The position numbers and the translations under genes are program-made. The notes below the pieces were generated by a model that saw only the letters and a list, made by a program, of their open reading frames with translations, did not search any database and had not been told where the DNA came from. Shown here piece by piece: positions 1-6,029 of a stretch of DNA of 6,029 nt; the first letter of the stretch is position 1, and each line of letters opens with the position of its first letter. The stretch is from an uncultured Eubacteriales bacterium. GTDB taxonomy: Bacteria > Bacillota > Clostridia > Christensenellales > UBA1242. Where the stretch lies: positions 1,321 through 7,349 of the forward strand of contig CARFEX010000039.1 in assembly GCA_948971535.1 (NCBI GenBank). The letters are read 5' to 3'.

Positions 1-177
1 ACTAAGTCCACTGCCAAAAATGATGTAGAGAAGGAAACCTATTAAAGGCAAAAATGTCATGATAGTTATCCATGAAATAATTGTCTGAGGTTTCTTCTTC
101 TCCAAAAACACCATTGCGATTAGCAGAAGAAAATTTATACACACTGTTATTGTTATAAGTGTTGTAAACCAGTTCAT
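1..177 (-). CDS. cls: Cardiolipin synthase, N-terminal fragment (3' part outside window)
   Basis: The frame starts at ATG (177-175) and stays open for 59 codons to the left edge. It begins MNWFTTLITITVCINFLLL. There are two membrane segments, about residues 5-25 and 36-56, separated by a short basic loop (EKKKPQT). The second contains a W, then FLPLIGFLLYIIFG, then a G-L-S tail. This is the characteristic N-terminal hairpin (PLDc_N type) of bacterial cardiolipin synthases, where it precedes two phospholipase D HKD domains. Those enzymes join two phosphatidylglycerol molecules to make cardiolipin and glycerol at the cytoplasmic membrane. Family members are usually about 480-510 residues, so only about an eighth is visible and the HKD motifs cannot be checked. 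The ATG overlaps the stop of the upstream giant gene (ATGA), with a GGTGAG ribosome-site candidate five bases before it. A longer shadow frame covers the same bases but lacks any such resemblance. Another PLDc_N-containing membrane protein is the main alternative. Confidence 0.85.
   Translation of the reverse strand, partial: MNWFTTLITITVCINFLLLIAMVFLEKKKPQTIISWITIMTFLPLIGFLLYIIFGSGLS
174..177 (-). other. ATGA stop/start overlap between the giant gene and cls
   Basis: On the minus strand the bases read GCATGA. ATG (177-175) starts the cardiolipin synthase frame and TGA (176-174) ends the giant protein. A four-base overlap of this kind normally marks genes in one transcript and often gives translational coupling, with the terminating ribosome restarting on the next frame. 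It also confirms that TGA is read as stop here. Confidence 0.85.
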
Positions 178-3100
178 GCTTGCTCACCACTTGTTGTCAA
201 CTTAAATCTATATGTTAAGAATGGTTCTTTATTTGCATCTATCTCAATATCATCATCACTTGTATTAAATGTTCCATCCAAGCCGGAAACTTTTCGTCTA
301 AATATCACTGTAATATATTGTGTGGAAATATCAAAACCAGATTGAGTTGTTATCTTTCCATCTGCATCAATAGTCGCAAAACCACTACCAGTTTTATCTA
401 TTACAAGGTCAAACCAACTTGCATCTACTGACTTGAATGCTTCATTTCCAGTAGATAATCTATAATAGAATTCTATTTTGCTTATCAAGTTACTCCAAAA
501 TACAGAATAAGTATCTTTCCCATTGTTTTGGGTTGCGGAAACTAAATCTGTTGGATTTGGTTCTGTGCAAGCATCCACTGCCCAAGTAACATTATAAGGT
601 ATGCTATGGCGATAATACAATATTGTTGTATTGCCTTCTGCTACCATTTCTTGACTAGAAGGTGTTACTCCAACAATATAATATTTTGTTACAGGCACAG
701 GCTCACGACCATACTCTTTCATCATACCATAACTTACTATTGACAATTTATCTACATAAAGGTCACCATTCTTCTGTTGCTCTTTAAGATTAAATCTATA
801 TATGTCGTTTTCTGTTATCTCAAAAGTACTACCATTATAAGAGAATGCATATCCATAATAATTTGTATTAGTAATTTGAACTGAAGATTTTTTTGTTACT
901 TCAATATAAATTTCATCTTCGGTTGAAGTTAAAACTTTGCCAACCTGTTTTGAGATTGAAAGATAATAAGTTTTGGCAGAGCTAATATTGTTTGTATAGC
1001 CTACATGGGTTAGTTTATTAATTGTTCCATTTTTATTGACAGAACCAATATTAAACTCTACAGTCTGATAAGCAGGAACTGTAACTTCAAGTGTATCATT
1101 GAAAATCTTTGTAATTTCTGCATCTTTAACAGAAATTTTGCCACTTGATGGTGTATTACTATTAGAATTCTTCTCGCTTACCAAATTAAATTCTTCACCG
1201 TCACGAACATAATTTTCTTGTTCATTTGAAATTTGAATTTTTCTATTTAAAGTAATTGGAACATTAAGTGCATACTCTTCTACATCATTACTATCTTTAT
1301 CAGCAGTATATTTAAGAGTAATTTGTAAAATAGCTTTTGCTGAGCCACCCTCGCTCCAAACTTGAGAATTTTCTATTGTTGGAACCACAAATCTATCATC
1401 TGCACTATTAAATTTAATTCCCGCCTCATTCTCTCCTTCCAATCTACCAAAGAATGCTGGATTTTTAACTGCTAAATATGCATTTTCAAAATCACCTGTT
1501 TGGCTTTCACCAACTGTGTCCACTCTAGTTGTAGGTGTTTGCTCTGGATTTTGGTTTACTTTTGAAGCCATTGAAATATCACCAATATCTATGTTGTTAT
1601 AATATAATTTCATTCTAGCTATTGTATAAGCTTCATAGTTAGGAGGAGTAAGATACTTTTCATTAGTGTCATCGGTTGTATATTTGTTTTGTTCATCACT
1701 AAATATCTCGTATTTATTTTCATTTGTATTGAAATTGCCAAAATATTGTTTATTAGCTTGAATTCCCTCATCTGGATTTTCTTCTACAACTTGCCAATAA
1801 TCACTTTCAAAATAATAGAAATTAAATCCTGAGATATTAAACACATTTTTTTCAGACTCTTGTATTATAGTTTCCTTAGGTGAGAATATAAGTCTTGTTT
1901 TTTCCTCTGTATTGACACCTTCACCTACCGTAACCTTTTCGCCTTCGCTAACAGATATACTTGTTGCAACCGCACCAACATCAAACTTGCTCTCTTCAGT
2001 AAGTATCATGTCCGAGCCAGATGCTATTGTTGGAGGATTTTCGGTAGAAATAAGTCTGAAGTAGAAGAAGAATGTGTATCCATAATCATCACTAACTTCA
2101 AGTCTATAATCTTGACTTCCAAATACTATCTTATTAGCGGTAATTGTGATACCGTCTTTTCCTTCTTTAGTAACAAAGTTAGGTTTAATTTCATTATCAG
2201 AAGTCCAACCATTAAATACCTTTTTAGCATCAGCATTTATTTTATTGTTGTAAATTACGCTTGAAACATCTTTGTTATATGTTGCTTTATAAGTAAAATC
2301 TTTTGACCTATCAGCTTTTGAAGTACCATACTTATAATTAACTTTTAAAACTTCTCCAGTTAAAGTAAATGAATATTGTCCTTGCTCATTAACGAAAACT
2401 TCATAAGGATTTTCAATATTTGATATAGCATCAATATCACTATTTTCTAGTTTTTCTGTGCTTTCAACACTTGATATGCCAACTGTAATATCAAAAGCAG
2501 GCATAATTTTGAATATAACATAGAAAGTTTTTGAATATTCTGTTTCAGTTGTTTCGTTTGCTTGTGGTTCTTCTTGAGATTGAGTGTTATTTTGAACTTT
2601 TACTGTATAAGTGAGCTTTGCCATATTATATACGCCAGCATTTGGTGCACCAAGACCCCAAATTTTATAGTCATATACCTTTCGGCTAGGCACATCACTT
2701 TCAGTAGTAGAACCTTCAATCACTTCACGCACTGGTGAAATAGCCATGTATGCTTTTGAGTTTTCACCACTTATATTGAGTTTAAAAAACTCTGAGTTTG
2801 TTTGGCTATTGCCTATGTTTTCACGGAATGCTGTAGCAAGTTTTCCTTCTTCATCATTGAAACTATCTGAAGATAACATCTGCATTTGAAGATAAACATT
2901 ATTTGAAAAATCTTCGCTAGTCAAAAGCTCACCATTACTCATCTTTCTAAGTCCCATAGTTTCTACTACAGATTTTTCATCTTGAGCATAAAGCACATGA
3001 TGCTCATAGCTACCATCATGGATATAAGTATCGGCTTTAACATTGAGTGCCAAAGTATAGTTATAAACTGTTCCAAAGGTTTTTTCTGCATTTTTATTTC

Positions 3101-6029
3101 CGTCAATATAATCAAATTTGAAAGAATCAATTGTTGTCTTATTTTCTAGATTTTCATTATCAATCTTTGCAACATACTTTGACAATTCTGTTACAGAAAG
3201 GTCATCAAATTTTATCAAACTGTTAAAGTTCTCATAGCTTACATTTGTTCCATTATAAGTCATAACAAGTCTGCTTGTAACTTGAAGTCCATTTTCAAAC
3301 AAATCGTTATTGTAGTCAACTAGGGCACTTTCGTTGATAGCGCCTTCTATGTATGATTTATATTGACTATTGAGATACACTCCTTTAAGCGTTCCAAGCA
3401 CATTGCCATAATCTTTAACAAAGTCTTTGCTTGAAGTTTCAGTTATAGCAAGTTCAAAAGTTTGAGTTTCTATTTTGACTGCATTTTCATTTACGTTAAT
3501 AGTTTTTTCAAATACAGCAATATATTCACCTTTAGGTGCTTTATCTTTAAGCCTATACTTGATAATTCTATCATTTTCAAAAATGTAAGGACTGTTGTTT
3601 GCAAGGTCGTCAACAAAGAAGTTTTCAGTAACTTCAACACCACTTCCTGTTGTATTGTTTGTATCTTGATTTAAAATTAAAGAATAAACATTTTTTGCTA
3701 CAACTACATTATACTCTTCGCTATAACCGCCATAAGTGATAGTAAAAGTTACGTATCCATTTACCTCTCTATCAGAAAGTATAAACTCTAGGTTCACATA
3801 ACTTTTTTGTAGTTCATTACCCTCATCAAGTAATGTACGAACTCCATTCCCCTCTTTATCAACATAAACCAAACTGTTTTCAGCACGTGTTAATGTTATT
3901 TTTGTTTCTATGGTTTGATTTGTTTCTTCTGTTTGAGCAGTATCAGACTGTGTTCTTTCCTCACAAACCACTCTGTTTCCTTCTGCAAACATTGCCTTAT
4001 TATTGAAGAAGAAATCTTGTACTGACATGAAAACTGAGCCAGTTTCTATATATTCAGCATTTTCGCTATAACTTGAATTTGGCTTTGGATAATTTACATT
4101 TATAGTTCCAGCACTTTCAAGTTTTACTACATAATTAACATAGAAAGTTTGTATAAAGTCAGAATTCAATTTCTTTAGAGTTATAGTAAATCTTAATGTT
4201 ACTTCAGCTCCCTCTCTATCAACACTATTGATATTTGTTGGAATTGTACGATTATTGTTTCCGTCAAATTCTCCGTCCGCAATAATGTTTGTATTATTAG
4301 ATTGCCATACCCAAGTTGAACTCACACCGCTTTGATTGCTACGAGTGAAATTTGTTATCTCAAAATTTAAATCATTACCTGCAATAACAGTGTTTCTATA
4401 ATTAATATTTTCGGTGCTTTTATCTTCAGAACTTACATTTCCTACAAGTTCGTCACTATTAACCTTCTTAACACTACCATTCACTACAATTTTAACTGAG
4501 AATGTATAAGTTTGATTTTCACCAAAGGCAAGAGTTATTGTAAGGGTCGCATTAAAATCTTTTACTGAAGAAATGATTGAAATTGTTTTTTCGGTTTCAC
4601 CTTCTACAACATCTTCAACTACAAAATAACCTTTATGCTCATCGTCTACTTCTATATTTGAAATAGTGTAAGAATTATTAATTTCATTTAATAAAGTAAC
4701 CTCTGAAATAAGTCCATTTTTTAGTGTTATTTCATTTCCTGCTTCAAATGTTTTATTTTCGTTAAGTTTAACACTTGCACTTGCACCCACATGGATAGTA
4801 ACACTGCCAACATAGCCATAGTTTGTATACATGTGTGCTTGAAGTATTGCATCTTTATCAAGATACTCATGCGTTCTAATCGTAAGCACCTTATCCTTAT
4901 AACTATACCCTTGTACAGCTAAAGTATTTATGTCAAATGTATTAGTTTCTACATTTTCAGTTAAAACAGGCACTTCAATTTCGCCTTGACGAACTACAAC
5001 TTGCAGCCCTTCAGTTGAAGTGATAGTATCTCCACCTACAACTTGCATTAGGTTAAGATTGAGTTTATAATCTCTTTCACCATAGCTATCAAATGACCAA
5101 TGATAACCATCATCTTTGTTTTCTACAGTTCCTGCATCGGCTGATACTCTAACAACAAAATCTCTTGACGCATTGAGAATAACCTTATATGTAATCTCTC
5201 CGCCTATAATTTGAAGAGTATCTTTTGCTTCACTTGAAAATTTTCTTGCTATAGTTATTGTAAGTGTATCTGTTGTTTTTGTATTCATTGAAAGTGAATT
5301 TTTGTCTTCAGAGAATGAATAACTAAACACACCTTTCCAATCGTTTTCATTATAATATTCGTCAGATGAAGTTTTTACAGACTTGATATAATCGGTATAT
5401 TTAAGTCCTTCACCTATTGTTGTAAATTGACCATATTCATCTTTAAAGAAGTAGTCAAATCTTGAATGTCCTGGTTTAAGTGTATTTGAACCAAATTTTT
5501 CATTGAGGTTAAGAATATAATTGCCTTGACTATCCGCTTTTAGATATTCTTCTGTTGAATTATAAGCATATATTCCTTCACCTTTACGTGCGCTTTCACC
5601 AAGTTGAACTGAAGGACTCACTTTGAGTAGATAGTAATAATTTTGTGATTGACTATCATTTGCTCCATCTAATCTAACATTCATTTGAAGTGCTACATAA
5701 GCAAAATCAAGCTGATTTGAAAGATGATTTAAAGAAATTTTCCAAACATTACCGTCTTTATAAATCTTATTAATGAGCGAATTTGTAAATTTATCATTTC
5801 CGTCAACATATGCTGAAATAGTTATATCTATTTTATTTTGGAAATCTTTATCATAATAAGTAAAACCAAATTCATTTTCTGGCATAACATTTTCTAGGTT
5901 ATCAAAATTGTCATAACCATGAGCTATAATATACTCACTACCTGCATCTACTGTCTGATAAATACCTTTATCTAGCAAATCTTCTGGAATAGTTAAAGCA
6001 GTTTGAAGATTGTTTGTGCTTTTTTCTTG
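174..6029 (-). CDS. Giant Ig-like (BIG-type) repeat protein, probably secreted or cell-surface; 5' end outside window
   Basis: One uninterrupted frame of 1,951 codons enters at the right edge and ends at TGA (176-174), with final residues TTSGEQA. The visible part alone would be over 200 kDa. No start is visible: the 17 codons before the first possible start (TTG at 5978) are open and in frame, so the N-terminus and any signal peptide lie outside. I do not recognise a named family for the whole protein. The sequence alternates hydrophobic and polar residues as in beta-sandwiches, is rich in N, T, S, E, Y and V, and has only two cysteines (residues 689 and 1821). This is typical of extracytoplasmic adhesin or scaffold proteins of Bacillota. 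Recurring domain-end strands near residues 133, 283, 405, 506, 627, 771, 1167, 1317 and 1584 suggest a chain of diverged Ig-like units. The last unit (about 1810-1945) looks BIG2-like. No LPxTG motif, C-terminal membrane helix, SLH repeat or catalytic motif is visible. It overlaps a cardiolipin synthase gene by four bases. Coding status is certain; a surface or adhesive role is inferred. Confidence 0.9.
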   Translation of the reverse strand, partial: QEKSTNNLQTALTIPEDLLDKGIYQTVDAGSEYIIAHGYDNFDNLENVMPENEFGFTYYDKDFQNKIDITISAYVDGNDKFTNSLINKIYKDGNVWKISLNHLSNQLDFAYVALQMNVRLDGANDSQSQNYYYLLKVSPSVQLGESARKGEGIYAYNSTEEYLKADSQGNYILNLNEKFGSNTLKPGHSRFDYFFKDEYGQFTTIGEGLKYTDYIKSVKTSSDEYYNENDWKGVFSYSFSEDKNSLSMNTKTTDTLTITIARKFSSEAKDTLQIIGGEITYKVILNASRDFVVRVSADAGTVENKDDGYHWSFDSYGERDYKLNLNLMQVVGGDTITSTEGLQVVVRQGEIEVPVLTENVETNTFDINTLAVQGYSYKDKVLTIRTHEYLDKDAILQAHMYTNYGYVGSVTIHVGASASVKLNENKTFEAGNEITLKNGLISEVTLLNEINNSYTISNIEVDDEHKGYFVVEDVVEGETEKTISIISSVKDFNATLTITLAFGENQTYTFSVKIVVNGSVKKVNSDELVGNVSSEDKSTENINYRNTVIAGNDLNFEITNFTRSNQSGVSSTWVWQSNNTNIIADGEFDGNNNRTIPTNINSVDREGAEVTLRFTITLKKLNSDFIQTFYVNYVVKLESAGTINVNYPKPNSSYSENAEYIETGSVFMSVQDFFFNNKAMFAEGNRVVCEERTQSDTAQTEETNQTIETKITLTRAENSLVYVDKEGNGVRTLLDEGNELQKSYVNLEFILSDREVNGYVTFTITYGGYSEEYNVVVAKNVYSLILNQDTNNTTGSGVEVTENFFVDDLANNSPYIFENDRIIKYRLKDKAPKGEYIAVFEKTINVNENAVKIETQTFELAITETSSKDFVKDYGNVLGTLKGVYLNSQYKSYIEGAINESALVDYNNDLFENGLQVTSRLVMTYNGTNVSYENFNSLIKFDDLSVTELSKYVAKIDNENLENKTTIDSFKFDYIDGNKNAEKTFGTVYNYTLALNVKADTYIHDGSYEHHVLYAQDEKSVVETMGLRKMSNGELLTSEDFSNNVYLQMQMLSSDSFNDEEGKLATAFRENIGNSQTNSEFFKLNISGENSKAYMAISPVREVIEGSTTESDVPSRKVYDYKIWGLGAPNAGVYNMAKLTYTVKVQNNTQSQEEPQANETTETEYSKTFYVIFKIMPAFDITVGISSVESTEKLENSDIDAISNIENPYEVFVNEQGQYSFTLTGEVLKVNYKYGTSKADRSKDFTYKATYNKDVSSVIYNNKINADAKKVFNGWTSDNEIKPNFVTKEGKDGITITANKIVFGSQDYRLEVSDDYGYTFFFYFRLISTENPPTIASGSDMILTEESKFDVGAVATSISVSEGEKVTVGEGVNTEEKTRLIFSPKETIIQESEKNVFNISGFNFYYFESDYWQVVEENPDEGIQANKQYFGNFNTNENKYEIFSDEQNKYTTDDTNEKYLTPPNYEAYTIARMKLYYNNIDIGDISMASKVNQNPEQTPTTRVDTVGESQTGDFENAYLAVKNPAFFGRLEGENEAGIKFNSADDRFVVPTIENSQVWSEGGSAKAILQITLKYTADKDSNDVEEYALNVPITLNRKIQISNEQENYVRDGEEFNLVSEKNSNSNTPSSGKISVKDAEITKIFNDTLEVTVPAYQTVEFNIGSVNKNGTINKLTHVGYTNNISSAKTYYLSISKQVGKVLTSTEDEIYIEVTKKSSVQITNTNYYGYAFSYNGSTFEITENDIYRFNLKEQQKNGDLYVDKLSIVSYGMMKEYGREPVPVTKYYIVGVTPSSQEMVAEGNTTILYYRHSIPYNVTWAVDACTEPNPTDLVSATQNNGKDTYSVFWSNLISKIEFYYRLSTGNEAFKSVDASWFDLVIDKTGSGFATIDADGKITTQSGFDISTQYITVIFRRKVSGLDGTFNTSDDDIEIDANKEPFLTYRFKLTTSGEQA
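182..187 (-). promoter_or_regulatory. Candidate ribosome binding site for cls
   Basis: The minus strand reads GGTGAG, then five bases (CAAGC), then ATG. GGTGA matches the 3' part of the Shine-Dalgarno consensus AAGGAGGTGA. It lies inside the last codons of the giant gene. The match is moderate, which fits a start that may depend partly on ribosomes arriving from the upstream gene. It supports the ATG at 177 as the true start. Confidence 0.55.
190..602 (-). other. C-terminal BIG2-like Ig domain of the giant protein
   Basis: Residues about 1810-1945 read as a bacterial Ig-like unit. An opening strand with YNVTWAVDACTEP is followed by WFDLVIDKTGSGFATIDADG, then KIT, then the strand ITVIFRRKVSG and a last strand YRFKLTT at the protein end. 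The ATIDADGKIT stretch resembles the 'A-t-V-d-x-d-G-k-V/I-t' signature of BIG2 domains. The protein stops directly after this domain, with no anchor or sorting signal. The assignment comes from pattern recognition and the boundaries are approximate. Confidence 0.5.
249..284 (-). other. Acidic GxDGxFxTxDDD loop, possible Ca2+ site
   Basis: Residues 1916-1927 read GLDGTFNTSDDD, an aspartate- and glycine-rich loop inside the C-terminal Ig-like unit, followed by the strand IEID. It resembles the 'G-x-D-G-x-F-G-T-x-D-D' loops seen in large secreted bacterial repeat proteins. The spacing of acidic residues suggests metal binding. That function is inferred from residue pattern alone. Confidence 0.4.
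1590..1847 (-). other. Aromatic- and Asn/Asp-rich segment of the giant protein
   Basis: Residues about 1395-1480 contain close to 19 aromatic residues in about 86 (11 Tyr, 7 Phe, 1 Trp). The segment includes GFNFYYFESDYW and YFGNFN, followed by a polar stretch KYEIFSDEQNKYTTDDTNEKY. The pattern is less regular than the surrounding beta-strand ladder and may be an inserted non-Ig module or an exposed binding surface. I recognise no family. Confidence 0.4.
2516..2530. repeat. 15-base direct repeat, copy 1 (pairs with 4136-4150)
   Basis: The 15 bases taacatagaaagttt occur here and again at 4136-4150, in the same orientation and reading frame. On the minus strand both encode the TFYV domain-closing strand of an Ig-like unit. 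The match is best read as a remnant of, or convergence between, repeated domains, not as a mobile or regulatory repeat. Confidence 0.6.
2532..2594 (-). other. Gln/Glu/Thr/Asn-rich low-complexity insert, second copy
   Basis: Residues 1146-1166 (QNNTQSQEEPQANETTETEY, then S) are low complexity and hydrophilic. They sit between two predicted strands, TYTVKV and KTFYVIFKI. The insert looks like a flexible hairpin loop in an Ig-like unit and is similar in composition to the insert at residues 690-710. Confidence 0.5.
3900..3962 (-). other. Gln/Glu/Thr-rich low-complexity insert, first copy
   Basis: Residues about 690-710 (ERTQSDTAQTEETNQTIETK, then I) form a polar low-complexity stretch between the strand preceding Cys689 and the strand ITLTRAENSLVYV. 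Its composition matches the later insert at residues 1146-1166, suggesting similar loop insertions in two Ig-like units. Confidence 0.45.
4095..4397 (-). other. Atrophied-Ig-like (aBig-type) unit of the giant protein
   Basis: Residues about 545-645 are the clearest Ig-like unit in the middle of the protein. An opening strand (VIAGNDLNFEITNF) leads to STWVWQSNNTNIIADGEFDG, then an acidic turn, then EVTLRFTITLKKLNSDF and the closing strand QTFYVNYVVKLE. The order W-x-S-x-n, I, G, then V-T-L-x-x-x-I, then T-F-x-V is the layout of BIG2 and atrophied bacterial Ig domains. This is a family-level resemblance, not a confirmed match. Confidence 0.45.
4136..4150. repeat. 15-base direct repeat, copy 2 (pairs with 2516-2530)
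   Basis: This is identical to bases 2516-2530 and encodes TFYV in the closing strand of the Ig-like unit at residues 545-645. The flanking bases diverge quickly, so any duplication is old. Confidence 0.6.

Noticed and set aside
174..176. TGA as a recoded tryptophan codon (mycoplasma-type code)
   Set aside because: The TGA overlaps the start of a well-recognised gene, tryptophans elsewhere in the frame are TGG, and reading through adds only a few codons before TAA.
2..190. A 62-codon minus-strand frame from GTG at 190
   Set aside because: It overlaps the cls N-terminus in another frame and encodes a polar peptide without recognisable features. The ATG frame at 177 gives a clear cardiolipin synthase membrane hairpin.
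172..200. A TTGACA sequence (minus strand, 200-195) as a -35 box for cls
   Set aside because: At the expected 17-base spacing the sequence is ATGAAC, which overlaps the start codon and is not TATAAT-like. The TTGACA codes for Leu-Thr within the giant gene.
174..260. A sortase (LPxTG-like) or membrane anchor at the giant protein's C-terminus
   Set aside because: The last residues (PFLTYRFKLTTSGEQA) form a polar strand and tail with no sorting motif, hydrophobic helix or positively charged end.
3462..3674. A 70-codon plus-strand frame starting at TTG
   Set aside because: It lies wholly antisense to the giant gene, has no ribosome site before it, and its Phe/Ile/Val/Cys-rich product is what the reverse of Asn/Lys/Glu/Thr-rich coding yields.
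5976..5978. TTG at 5978 as the start of the giant gene
   Set aside because: The frame is open for all 17 upstream codons to the window edge, the preceding bases give only a weak, too-close AGAAG, and no signal peptide follows. The true start lies outside.
1..6029. CRISPR array, tandem DNA repeats, insertion sequence, tRNA or terminator hairpin
   Set aside because: No regularly spaced repeats, transposase-like frame, cloverleaf or GC-rich stem with a T-run outside coding sequence was seen. The window is filled by two coding frames with no intergenic DNA.

Overview
The window is AT-rich, roughly one third G+C by eye, and is coding on the minus strand almost from edge to edge. It uses the standard code. 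TGA ends the large gene, in an overlap with the next start codon, and tryptophan is TGG. Base composition, codon use and the cardiolipin synthase N-terminus suggest a low-GC Bacillota, plausibly an uncultured clostridial lineage. Nothing here fixes the taxon more closely.

There are two genes, both cut by the window edges, read from right to left. The first (6029 to 174) is at least 1,951 codons of one open frame and has no start inside the window. It encodes a very large, almost cysteine-free, beta-strand-rich protein that looks like an extracytoplasmic Ig-like (BIG-type) repeat protein. Its body is a series of diverged, roughly Ig-sized units marked by recurring terminal beta-strand signatures. 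An atrophied-Ig-like unit lies near residues 545-645, an aromatic-rich segment near 1395-1480, and a BIG2-like unit with an acidic GxDGxFxTxDD loop at the C-terminus. The C-terminus has no sortase signal, membrane anchor or S-layer-homology repeat. Any signal peptide or N-terminal anchor lies outside the window.

The second gene (177 to beyond base 1) overlaps the first by four bases (ATGA). It encodes the two-transmembrane N-terminus of a cardiolipin synthase-type phospholipase D enzyme. Only 59 codons are present, and the frame is easily missed because a longer shadow frame covers the same DNA. The overlap implies one transcript and probably translational coupling, linking a giant putative surface protein to a membrane phospholipid enzyme.

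No RNA gene, mobile element, CRISPR array, terminator or convincing promoter is present. No intergenic DNA lies within the window. The operon promoter, if nearby, lies beyond the right edge. Residue numbers for the giant protein count from the first visible codon at the right edge (residue 1 = bases 6029-6027).
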